A stretch of 64,000 nt of DNA. Origin: Chrysomallon squamiferum (taxonomy: Eukaryota; Mollusca; Gastropoda; Neomphalida; Peltospiridae). The notes below the pieces were generated by a model, which was not told the DNA's origin, searched no databases, and worked only from the letters and a program-made list of their open reading frames with translations. The DNA lies in NCBI GenBank assembly GCA_012295275.1, contig CM022678.1:15875045-15939044 (forward strand), written 5' to 3'. The translations under genes and the position numbers were made by a program. This document shows, one piece after another, positions 25,917 to 37,100 of the stretch; the stretch's first letter is position 1; each line of letters starts with the position of its first letter.

Positions 25917-28444
25917 ATGGGCAGTGGTCAGACTAAAGGACAAAACAGTATTCATGCCGCTGCACAAAGTCCTAGAAAAGACAAATACAACATACTGCCA
26001 CATATAAATGTCAATCAGAAATCCAGCCGCAGATCAGAATATGCTCCACAAAAACACAATCTGAGTCAAAGACAGAAAGGAACCAACAACCAGAGTTCTA
26101 AAGGGATTGCAGAATATCATTCAGTCAATCACAAATACACATCCAGAACAGAACCAGCCAATCACAAACCTACACCTAGAGCAGAACCAGCCAATCACAA
26201 ACAGATGCCTAGAGCAGAACCAGCCAATCACAAACAGATGCCTAGAGCAGAACCAGCCAATCACAAACCAACAACTAAACCAGAACCAGCCAATCAGAAA
26301 CTAACACCTAAACCTGAACCAGCAAATTACAAACCAACACCTAGGCCAGAACCAGCAAATTACAAACCAACACCTAGGCCAGAACCAGCCAATCACAAAC
26401 TAACACCTAGACCAGAACCAGCAAATTACAAACCAACACCTAGACCAGAACCAGCAAATTACATAAATACATCTAGACCAGAACCAGTTGATCACAAGTC
26501 TGTGCCTAGACCAGTACCAGCCAATCAAAGTCCACAACAACAGAGATCTACCGATCAGAAATCACAGCAGTTTGTACACTTTGAAGATCAGTTAGAATGG
26601 GAAAAAAAGAATGACAGATTTGATCACCTCTCACTTTATGACCTAGATGATGAAGATTCTGTGAAGAAGACATCAAACTGGGAGGATCCAAGAAACTTTC
26701 AAAGTGAGAAACAAAATGTACAACATCTGTCTTCAAGAATTGCAAAAAGTTATGATGAGATTGACGAACTGAGCCAAGAAGACATCAACTCATTTAACAA
26801 AAGATACATGAACACTCCAAGATGTAAGTTTTTAATAAGGTAGAAGAATCATTATTCACTGTCATATAAACTACTGAAATATTGCATTAGTTTCAGTTAA
26901 TTTTTCTCTTTTCTTTTTAAATAATTTTGAAATATATAAATTAACTAATGAATGAAATAATTTTTTTTTAAAAACCCACCAAAAAACAAACAATACTAGG
27001 AAAATCCATGCTCATGCAATATTACCTATTGTTGTTAAAGCAAAATTCACAATTAAAGGCAATGCAAATCATTAATTTCCGAACCAATAAGAACAATGGC
27101 TTCTTCTGTCTCAGATAACTAATGTTCAAATTATAAAAATTTCTTTCTTAATAATTAAAAGTAGTTGATTGTGTGTATAGTTAAATTCATGTGACAGATA
27201 TCAAACCAGTCAAGCACTTTTTGGTTTTATGAAATCTCTGACTAACCATTCCTAATGCATTCATTAATTCCTACAGACCATTCAGTTAGTGTATCTTTCT
27301 TTTCTTTTCTCTTTCTTTTTTCTTTTTTTCAGTGAAAAAGGAAAAGATTGAGACAGCTCTGAGATCCAGTCGTGTTCCAGAAACAAAGGTTCGACATCTG
27401 GCTGCTCACATTTCTCACATACCTGGTGATGATGGTACTACAGCTCAAGAACATGAACTCAACACCACAGAGAAAATACTGCGAAAGACGATCAGCCACC
27501 AGTTAGACCCCATACTGCATGGAACACTAGGCAAAACTAATCTGAACCACTACGAGCAAAACCCACAGGGTCTGGCGAAAAAGGTGTCAGAAATGATACA
27601 GCAAGTTGACCTTGACCTTCAGAATTGTCTGGACAACCTTGACACTAAAGAAGATAAAGGTGACATGTCAGATGGTGATGTTAACGATTATCAACACAAC
27701 AAAGGAAAACATGGACGAGCTGTCAGACAGACAGATGGACAAAAGACAAAAGAAAATGAAAAGATGTTTGAGAACAAGAAATCGTTAACTCTAACTATCC
27801 AGAATGGCATTCGAAGCATGAAAACTAATTATGAAATTTTGCTGGAAAGATATGAAACTGTGATGAGAGAAAATGAACAGATTGGATCAAACAATGAGAA
27901 AAACGAAGCCAACGCCTTAAGATTTCAGGAAGAGAACCTCAAACTGGAGAAAGCAATGAATGCTCTGAAGCAAAAACTGAATCACTCCTTTACAGAGCTG
28001 GAACAAGCCAGTGTGGTTCATGATAAACTGAAAATGAAAATCAAAGAATCTGAAATTGAGAAGACTAATCTAATACAGCAAAATGAAAGACTTCTTGGCT
28101 TGACAAAAGGTCTGACAAGAGAACTGAACAAACTGCAGGATGAGGTAACACAAACTGCAGTGGAGAATATTCGTCTAACCAAGGAGTTCCGCAAACTTCA
28201 GGAGCCTGACAAGAAAATCAAGCAACAGATACTGAGAATGGAATCAGAGCTTCAGGAGCTGAGGACTCAGAACAGGAGACTTGAGAATGAGAAAGGAACC
28301 ATCAGAGCAGCACTTCAGAAACTGGAGGCCACTTATGAAGTGACGCAGGTGGACAGGAAATACCTTGCAAGGGAGAAAGAGGCTTTGGTTAAAGAGATGA
28401 ATAATCTGAAAGCTGAAAAACGAAAGTTAATTCTTTCTGGATAA
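25917..28444 (+). CDS. Coiled-coil protein with myristoylation-type N-terminus and 11-residue repeats (two coding exons)
   Basis: Exons at 25917-26823 (donor GTAAGT) and 27333-28444 join in phase 1 to give 672 residues. The start MGSGQTKG fits the N-myristoylation rule: Gly2, small residues, Thr at position 6. Residues about 73-205 are twelve copies of an 11-residue unit near EPANHKPTPRP, encoded by a 33-bp repeat, with Ala-Asn-His/Tyr-Lys invariant in most copies. An acidic stretch follows (DDEDSV, DEIDELSQED). Exon 2 begins with a helical module containing LRKTISHQLDPILHG, which lines up with LKKIINEELDPMLYG of CARD protein 2, followed in both by about 45 residues of similar helical pattern. 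Residues about 460-670 are continuous coiled coil. No CARD is visible. It looks like a CARD-less relative of its upstream neighbour that may be lipid-anchored to membrane; both ideas are inference. The gene is unnamed. Confidence 0.8.
26136..26531 (+). repeat. Coding 33-bp minisatellite, 12 units
   Basis: In-frame array of 33-bp units encoding the motif EPANxK-x-TPRP. Early units are TPRA/MPRA-type and later ones TPRP-type. Adjacent units are nearly identical in places (two MPRAEPANHKQ units, two TPRPEPANYKP units), suggesting local slippage or unequal exchange while keeping frame. Confidence 0.92.
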
Positions 28445-29139
28445 AATGATTTTTTGAACTATGATATGCCACTAAACCATAATAACTGAATGAGTAGTAG
28501 GAATTTCAAATACAGAGATATATGAATAATTTCATAAATTTACACACAGGGAATACTTTGGCTATCTAACTCACATTCTCAGCCTTAATTTTGTAAATTT
28601 TGTCACTTTTGGCAATTTATTCTCAGAACTGATTTGCTTAATGTATGTATATATAATCAACAACAAAAAAAAAAAGGCTTGTTAAAAATAGATATATTTT
28701 ATGTACTATTAAATGTTTTGTGTCATTATTTATGTTTTAGTGTAGATTTATATATTAAACAAACAAAATTTGTTTATAAAATGTCATATTTCATCTAATA
28801 ATAAATATTGCATGTAGACCTGACTAGCTTATTATTTTACAAGTAGACAATACATTTCATGTACACATACAAAACCAAGCTTGGGTTTCTGAATTTTCTA
28901 GATTTTCTGGACTAAAGCTTAATATATAAACAATTAAAAGTAAAGAACAAAACTGAGTTCATCAGATACAAACACTCCTAAAGCCAATTTTCTGGAAACC
29001 ATACAAATGGTCTGCTTATATAAAAACCAAAGCAAAATAAATATATAATTAAAAATACTTGTAAATACAATATTAATTTTCTTTTTTTTTAAAGTAAAAT
29101 AAAGATGATGTAACATAATAATGTTTGTTATAAACTTAC
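28445..29139. other. Convergent intergenic gap
   Basis: AT-rich space between the stop of the third coiled-coil gene and the last visible CCDC73 exon on the other strand. A minus-strand acceptor near 29004 would add only Glu-Asn-Trp-Leu and a stop to the CCDC73 frame. I see no convincing continuation exon. Confidence 0.5.
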
Positions 29140-29803
29140 CATTTTTCTCTAGTCTCTCATGACTCTGTGAAACATTTTGAAAATTATTCTTTATGTCAGT
29201 AATCTTCTTTTCAAGAGATGACAACTCCTCTATCTGTTGCTCTGCTGAACATTTCTGGGATTGAAGTAGTCTTTCTTCTTCTCTTAGTTTCTTTTCTAGT
29301 GAGTATTTGGAAAGCTGAAGAAAAAATATATAAAGGAATAGAATAATCACCATATTTACAAACAAAAATAACAAAAGATCATTCATTCATTCATTCTCTC
29401 TCTCTCTCTCTCTGCTGTTATTAATAAATTAATTAAATATTAAACTTTAAACTATAAACTGTTTCAGCATGTATCTGGTAATATAGAGAGAAGGAAACAG
29501 CTATTTACTACTTTTTTGTTTCTTAACCTTCACATTTCTAATTTTAGTTAATATTTATATAAGTAAAATATAGGTATTATTTAACTCTTCTAATTAATTA
29601 ATTCAGACCATTCATAACTGTGCAAACCTGCAGAATTCTTACTTCATCCTTTAGAGACTTCATTTCTTTTTCTCCACACTCCCGATAAACAATCAACTGT
29701 TTCTGTTTTATATGAAAAATTACTTATTTTAATAATAATATATGAAGAACAACATTAACAACAAAACAGAATAACAAAAATAACAACAGTAATAATAATT
29801 TTA

Positions 29804-29855
<52 letters not shown>

Positions 29856-30357
29856 CATAACTACAATGAAAATAAAAATGAGAAGCAAAAAGAAGAAAAA
29901 TTAAAACCATGTATAATTTATTATTTATTATAATAAAAACATTTCAAATTCAAAACTGTAACTGCTTATTAAGTGCACACACAGAGTTATTTTCTTAACA
30001 AAATATTTTATTAAAATCTCTAATTGACAAGACTGCATTCATTTTTAATAAAAAAAATAGTTCAGAATCTTATCTCTTTTAAGGTAACTTGTAGCTTACT
30101 GTTTACATACATTTTCTCCTTCCACTAAATGTATTTTCTCCTCAAACCCTCTCTTCATTTCATTTAACTGACGTTTGTGTTCACCAAACAGTGACTGGAT
30201 TTTTTGTTTTTCCATGTCCTAACAATAATTAATTAATTAATTAATTCAAAAATATTTGTAGCTGTAGTAACTATAATAGCTATCACATGAATGTTAACGA
30301 GTAATCAAAATGGCTGCATTGTGCTGTGTAATTAAAACAGATAATAATAATACTAAT

Positions 30358-30411
<54 letters not shown>

Positions 30412-31373
30412 CAATCAAATTAAATTAAATATAAAATGATCTGTAATAGCTATTAAAACTCACAACATTTAATCTGCTTCACATAGGCACATGGGAACTC
30501 TTTGGTTAAGAGGGCCAGATTTGCACTATATGTTACACATTTGTTCCCAAGTATTCCTAACTTTGTTGTGCAAACCTTGAAGGGCAATTTCTCTCGCTCT
30601 TCCCGTAGTTCTAAAATCATCCTGCTTCATTTAATATTTTTCAAGGTGTTAATTTATTTAAAAGATATTTAATTAAAAAAATAATGATGTTGAATATATC
30701 TATAATATACTAATAAGTCTATAGCAAGGAAAATATTAACTCTAATAATAAATATATTTACACATTTTCGCTCCAGTTCATACTTTTCCTGCACTAACTG
30801 TTTAATCCGTGCTTCATTTTCAAAGTCACTGCTCTACAAATGAAATAATTACCATTAATATTCAAATTTAAACAATGAGAATCGTGTCTCCAAAACACAT
30901 TTTAAGAAATGTTTTTGTTTATCACCATAGTGTATCATCAGAATAGCTATATTTTGTTTTATCTATATATCTATCTGTTTATGTATTTATTTACCTATCT
31001 ATCTTTATAAATATATATATATATATATTATGTTTAAAATTAACCAAAACACATAAATAATATTATTGAGAATTATTCAGGAACTTCTTAATAGATATAA
31101 AAATCAAAACATCTTTTTAACATCGACTTTAAACCTTTGAAAATAGATATAACTAATAATTGACCTTTACAACACAGCAAAAAAGAACAGCTTTACATAA
31201 ATAAGTGAAAAAATAAAAACATACTCTACGGATTTTTAGCTCTTCCAAAATTTCAATAAGAAAACTTCTGAGGCGGAAGTATTCAGCATAACTGAAATCG
31301 TCTGAGATTTTGTCAGCATTGATTAACTGAGAAGAATCATCATTCTCAGAGTGATCTTCAGACATGTTGAAAT
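29140..31373 (-). CDS. CCDC73: CCDC73-like N-terminal coiled-coil protein (five exons, 3' end unresolved)
   Basis: Minus-strand exons at 31225-31365 (ATG at 31365; exon begins at an acceptor near 31373, so a 5' UTR intron is likely), 30762-30833, 30111-30218, 29628-29702 and 29140-29314 join in phase 0 throughout and give 190 residues plus one base. Two blocks match remembered human CCDC73: LIEILEELKIRR (human LLELLEELHMRR) and LSKYSLEKKL with a closing SHERLEKN (human VSKYSLQKKV, NHEKLEQN). The distance between the Arg-Arg and the SKYSL block is the same, 85-86 residues, which supports the exon set. All of it is predicted coiled coil. Human CCDC73 is about 1,080 residues, mostly beyond this point. 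No further exons were seen down to 28445, and no long C-terminal frame lies farther left on this strand. The gene is either a short form, truncated, or has a very long intron. Function poorly known. Confidence 0.72.
29810..29853. repeat. (AAT)n microsatellite
   Basis: Trinucleotide tract in a CCDC73-like intron; a similar ATT tract lies at 30355-30410. Confidence 0.9.
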
Positions 31374-32119
31374 CTAAAAGAATAGTAATAGTAGTAGTAG
31401 CAATAGCTAAAATAATAATAATTAGTAGTAGTAGTATCATCATCAATATCCTCATCATCATCATCATCATCACCATTATTAAATAAATAAATGAATAAAT
31501 AAAAAATGTTACAACCGGTAATCACATAATTTTCATAAACTATTTGAATGTGCCACACCCACAGTGTTTTGTCGTTATGTTTATATTAAAAATTCATGCT
31601 GATTTGCAATAAGCAGTTGTTTAAAAATATATTTTATTGATTTACAGGCAATTTTATAATGTGGAAATGCTCATTCAAAAGAAAGTCTATTTAAATTTAT
31701 ACATTTAATAATTTAAGAACTAAATTTTAAATAATGTAAAACACTAATAACTTCATTTACTCGACAACCGTTACAAATTAATTATCACGTCGATTTTGAC
31801 AGCTGACATTTTCTGACCGTACAGAAAACCTATTATATTTAGTGTATTTTACTCAGGATTACGGTATAATAACTCAACAGTAATATAGCCGTTTAAAGTT
31901 AATTATATTATTATTTAGAAATGTAACTGGATGCTACAATTATTATCTGAATTATAAAAATTAATCTGAAACATAAAATCAAAAATGACCGCTTCTCGCT
32001 CTTTTCTACCTTTTTGTAAGTTTGTACTCTGACCCATTCATTGGTGCACCAATACCAAATTTTGTTCAACCGACCAGGAAGTATGAATGACATACCGAAA
32101 CAATATATATAATTTTATT

Positions 32120-32172
<53 letters not shown>

Positions 32173-32559
32173 GTATGTTTTTGTTCGTTTATTTTTATTT
32201 TTTAAAATAATTTTAAAATGAAATAAATTTGCCGTAAATATTAGATTAAAAAAGTTATACAACACTGTATTGTAAATATTACTTCCTCCACTGATGGAAA
32301 TAGGTTTCAGGAACGCAGACGTCGGTAAGGCTGTGGCTGAGATGAAAAAAAAAAAGTGAATGCAATACATTTTTGTGCTCATTTTCACAGGACGACACCA
32401 ATCAGAACGTTATAGACTTTTTATAACGATATAAAATAATCTATTTCCAGTTACACTATTGTTTTTGTAATAATAATAATAATAATAATAATAGAGAAAA
32501 AAATATATAGCCTGTGTGCGTGCGTGCGTGCGTGTGTGTGTGTGTGTGCGTGAAACTCC

Positions 32560-32950
32560 TTTAAAAAGCGAAAACAAATTGAAAATTAAAAGTATAGGGA
32601 GATGCAGTTCCCACGCATTCTCCCCATTTCCATCACTGACATCATCGAGACTGCAGATATTGATATCATTTATTTATTTATTTATTTATATTTATCTCTA
32701 CCGACCTAATCTTGTGCCTTTCTTGACAGTTGGATTTTCTTATTGGACAATAGAAAGCGGACACAAACTGAAAATTAAAAGTACAGGGAGATGCAGTTCC
32801 CTGCGTTCTCCTCATTTCCATCATTGACATCACCGAGACTGCAGATATCGCTATCATTATTTATTTATTTATTTATTTATTTGTCTTTATCTTTATCTTT
32901 ACTGACCTAGTCTTATACCTTTCTTGACGTTTGGATTTTCTTATTGGACA
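32560..32950 (+). repeat. Two-copy tandem duplication, about 189-bp unit
   Basis: Both copies contain TGAAAATTAAAAGTA, GGGAGATGCAGTTCCC, CGAGACTGCAGATAT, a TTTA/ATTT tract, and TTGGATTTTCTTATTGGACAA. Each copy ends with ATTGG, an inverted CCAAT box. The duplication lies in the region upstream of RIOK3. Confidence 0.88.
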
Positions 32951-33399
32951 ATTTTTAAACTCGATGATATTAACTAGACAATACTTAGATTTAAAGGCAA
33001 ATTATTTTATCATTTTCATCTAAGTAAAACATTGTTTTTTGTTTACACTTGTAAAGCTTTTATTCAATATATGTTATAAATAATGCTAATATTATCCTGT
33101 AAATTAACTTATGTGTTTTTTTACTGAATGACAATTACTATGTAGAAAATACGATATTGCTCAACTTCAAACAGCTGTGGTGCAATTGTTGTTTTGTTGT
33201 TTTCATATTTTTCTCTCTTTTTTTTTCTCCCTTTCCGTCTATTTCTTACTAAATATAAACTGCTGTAACCTTTTATTTATAGAAATTATTTCATAACAGC
33301 TAATCCAGTATAAATAAATTCATTATTATAATTATTCAGTAATTATCCAGGAAGGTCACTTGGTTACATTATTCATACTAGTTAAAAATTGCTGGCGTA

Positions 33400-33470
33400 G
33401 ATTTAGATCGCTCACAGCTCAGTCTTCATTATACCAGAATTGATAGCAAACTGCCATACAGAAACAACAG
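33400..33470 (+). other. RIOK3: Candidate non-coding first exon of RIOK3
   Basis: A GC-richer stretch ends in GAAACAACAG followed by GTGAGA, a good splice donor. It has no ATG, so it would be 5' UTR. The transcription start is not defined. Confidence 0.4.
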
Positions 33471-33696
33471 GTGAGAAATTATTAATCACTATATTCATCA
33501 GTTATCTGTAAAGAGTGTGAGATAAATTAACTTTTGTAAATAATATTTTTTCAGACTTAGCCATTTTGTTTCCTTGTCAATAAGTCAATACTCAGTGTCA
33601 GTCTTTTACCTGAATGACACTTGAATATTTTCTCTAACAACCAATGGTTTTAGATAATGACAATAAAGAAGTATAAGTTGATTAAGTAAATTGTAA

Positions 33697-33697
33697 A

Positions 33698-33741
<44 letters not shown>

Positions 33742-33869
33742 CTTTACATGTTACTATATATATAATATTATATAGTGAATGTAAAGAATAGATATATAGA
33801 TAATATAGGCTATAAATATATATGATGAATTATAAATATGTATAATTGTATATATAATTTTATATAAAT

Positions 33870-33915
<46 letters not shown>
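33697..33915. repeat. (TA)n and (CA)n microsatellites
   Basis: TA tract at 33697-33740 and CA tract at 33875-33915 in the first RIOK3 intron. Confidence 0.9.
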
Positions 33916-33918
<3 letters not shown>

Positions 33919-33919
33919 A

Positions 33920-34090
33920 TCTTTCCTTGTATTTAACTAGAAGAAATACAATATTTTTATTAGCTAAAATGATGATGTGGGTTTTCTAGTTATTTATTTA
34001 AGAACAAAGATTGTAAATTAAAATAAAAAATACTAAGCTGATAATGGTTTAAGATGTATGTTAACTAAATCTGTTTATCTAATTAAACCC
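33920..34090 (+). repeat. Copy A of a duplicated intron segment
   Basis: Starts GTTATCTTTCCTTG and contains GTGGGTTTTCTAGTTATTTA and a CTAAATCTGTTTATCTAATTAAA-type end. A diverged copy of the same order lies at 37043-37290, inside the same gene. Confidence 0.75.
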
Positions 34091-34165
34091 ATACTTAATT
34101 TTTTCAAAAATAAACAATTTATATATTTTAGGGGATTTTTATTTATCTTTTATTTATTTATTAAG

Positions 34166-37100
34166 AAACTCAAAAGAACATTCCACTTCAAATATGGAAG
34201 GAACAGTAACAGTGAATTCCTGTCAATGCCTGGACAAAGTCACCAACAACAGTCAGCTCCCCCTGGGGAAATAAAGTTGAAGTAGTGCCATGCTCACTGG
34301 AAGATGTAATGAGTGAGCAACTTGCATCAGAACTTGCATCACAGGAAACCAAATATACTGATCCTTCAGCATCAGAGAACTGGTAAATATGAAAACTTTA
34401 ATTCTTTTAATTATAGTTATTATTATGAAGTCATTCATATAATAATATAGTTTAGGATCGTACAGATAATGAGGAAGTTCCCATTTCTAACATACCATTG
34501 GTTACTGTTTTTGATTATCTGCAAGATTATTTACTGTGTAGTATTTTCTGGTTGTGTGCCTTTAGCTTGGATATTGCCAAGTGATTATCATGAGGATATT
34601 TGATTTCTGGAACAATCTCCATTCTATATCCTTGTCCTGAAATTATTGCTATACAGTCCACCATTAATAAAATATGTTTGCAATACGTACAAGCATATAA
34701 ATAGGTACAGATAACAATCATGTAATACTACTTAAATAATGGACTATTACCAGAAAAATCAACAAAAATAAGAAACTAATAAACATGAAAGAAAAGTAAT
34801 AAAGAAACTGAATGAAAGAATTTTGAAAAGTTCCTGCGATTACAGCAGGCTTTAATAGTGCGTTATTTTGGTTTTAAAGTGTGGGAGCTGAATCATCTGA
34901 AGATTTGAGTTATCTTCTGACAGAACAGACAGAAGGAGACGAGTGTAATGATGAACTGATAGCTCGCATGTTACAGCTTGAGTTTGACAGAGAACACAAC
35001 GCTATATTGGCAAAAGAACAGCAGAAGTTTAATGGAACAAATAAAGGTTTCAGAATTATTCTAACTTCTTTTTTAGATTATAAAACTGTTTGCTTTATGG
35101 TGATTTCATTTATGACATTTTTGTTAACTGATTTTTAAAAATTGTCTGTTTGTGTGTTTCACTATATATATATATATTAATCTATTATTTATCAAAAAAC
35201 CAAATCAAACCCTACAAACCAACCTTTTCTGATACTGTTCAGTTTTGAGAAGTTTTTTCTAGTGTGAGTATGTGTGTTTTTCTATTTCTCACCTCTTTCT
35301 CTCGCTATACTTAAATAAATGCTACTTATTTACTAAAAACTAAATTTTAATATATATTTTTAGTGTGCATTTCATTTGAAAACTACAAAACACTTCATCC
35401 TGCTTACGAAGAGGAAATTAATGATGATAAGCTGAAAGAACTCCTAAACAAAGAACCAGATAAACCCAAATGGAGTAAGAAATTATTTAATTCTTTTTCC
35501 TTCATTTATATTTGACAATATTTCCATTCCTAAATATAAACCTCCCACATTATAAACTACTAATATCATTCAAATGAATTAATACTAGTAACAAGAATAA
35601 TAATAATAACAACTTCAACAATACAACCATATTATTGGTGTTATGTTGAAGAAAACAAAACAGGGGATATAGCTTTATATAGTAATAAAATATATATGTG
35701 TATTAATACATTTTTGAAAAATGTTGTTTTAATTCATGGAAGTACAGCCAACTTCTAATAAACTGAGACTTGCCATTCCTTCTGAAAATAATAAAAAGTT
35801 TGCAAATCTCCTTTGACTGATCTAAGAACCAGAGAGAAGAATTTGATTCTGATATGCTTTTATGATACAGAAATGCTGTCAAGTTTGTTTTTTAAGCTAT
35901 GCATTAAGTATTTCATATAGTTTGTGTTTTTCAATTTAAAAATGTTATAAATGTGATAACTTTATTTATCACAGATGAAAAGACACCACAGATTGGCAGA
36001 TCAGGATTTGTGTGTGATGGAAACAAAATCACAACCAAACACGACAAAGTTATATGTGGAAGAAGGAATGCAGAACGACTCATGGAGGTAAAAATCACAA
36101 TTGATATATTTTCCTTTTCTTTTTTATTTGTTAACTTTTAATTTATTGTGCTAATGTATATAAATTTATTCTGAAAGGGATAATCCTTATTGTTAGTTAG
36201 GATTTATATATTTCTTTCATTTTTTTTCTTTTCTTTTTTTAACTATTCGTGTTTTATGCTAATTATCTACCTGTATAAATAATCAGAAGGCTATAACGGA
36301 ATGCTCTATGAAATCATTAGCCACATCAACAATCTACTGAGTGGGTGTAACACCTTAGAACATGATAGATGGATGTGGGTGCTTCCCATGCATCATAATG
36401 AACTGATGAAAACATTATGCAACAGATTCTGTTGTCATACAATCAATTGTAAATAGTGATGTAATTAATGTTTGGTTAAGTTCTGCACAAGTTGTTTACC
36501 AGAAGCTGTGATATGAATTTATTCATCCTTGGGAAGGCTCTTACAGAAGATCAGTTACCTACTAGTTGATTTGAATTGTAACGTTTGTCTTGTACTGAAT
36601 TAAGAAATAGTCAGTTAACAATTCATTAATTTATTTTTCAAGTAGTCTGTTCATAATAGTAATAATATGTTCTGTTCATTATGAACTAAGAAATTATCTA
36701 AGTGTCTGTCTCTATCTCTATATCTATATATTTATCTATCTGTTTGCACTGTTCAGTGTGAACTAATAAATTATCTATCTGTCTATCTCTATCTCTATCA
36801 TTATCTCTATATCTATATATCTATCTGTGGTTTTGGTGTGTGTGTGTGTGTGATCAGAATGGTATTTGCTAATTTGTTGATATTTTTCTACATTCAGTTT
36901 CCACCAGAGTTTTACAGTGGAGATGGGGAGGGGATGGACATGCAGCTGCCCAACCGTGTGTACAACTCTCTCAAAGTTCATTCAATTCGTGAAAATAACA
37001 GAGCTCAGAGACTGCATGAAAAGAAAGAGCACTCTACGGCAGTGAGTTATCTTTCCTTGAATTTAACTGAAAGAAATAATTAGGATTTGTTTTGTTAAAC

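Larger units (their letters stand above)
31374..34165. other. Divergent 5' region of CCDC73-like and RIOK3 genes
   Basis: About 2 kb separates the CCDC73-like first coding exon (minus) from the candidate RIOK3 5' exon (plus); the rest of the interval is the first RIOK3 intron. It contains an ATT tract (about 32130-32170), a 189-bp tandem duplication (32560-32950), and TA and CA tracts within the RIOK3 intron. Promoters probably lie here, but no core element was identified with confidence. Confidence 0.5.

Noticed and set aside
29400-29412. CRISPR-like or tRNA features anywhere in the window
   Set aside because: No array of spaced direct repeats and no cloverleaf-forming sequence with a B-box was seen; all periodic tracts are simple repeats or minisatellites.
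30575-30625. Possible extra CCDC73-like exon reading MILELREEREKLPFK on the minus strand
   Set aside because: Its length breaks the reading frame between the neighbouring phase-0 exons, and the exon set without it already reproduces the human spacing between conserved blocks.
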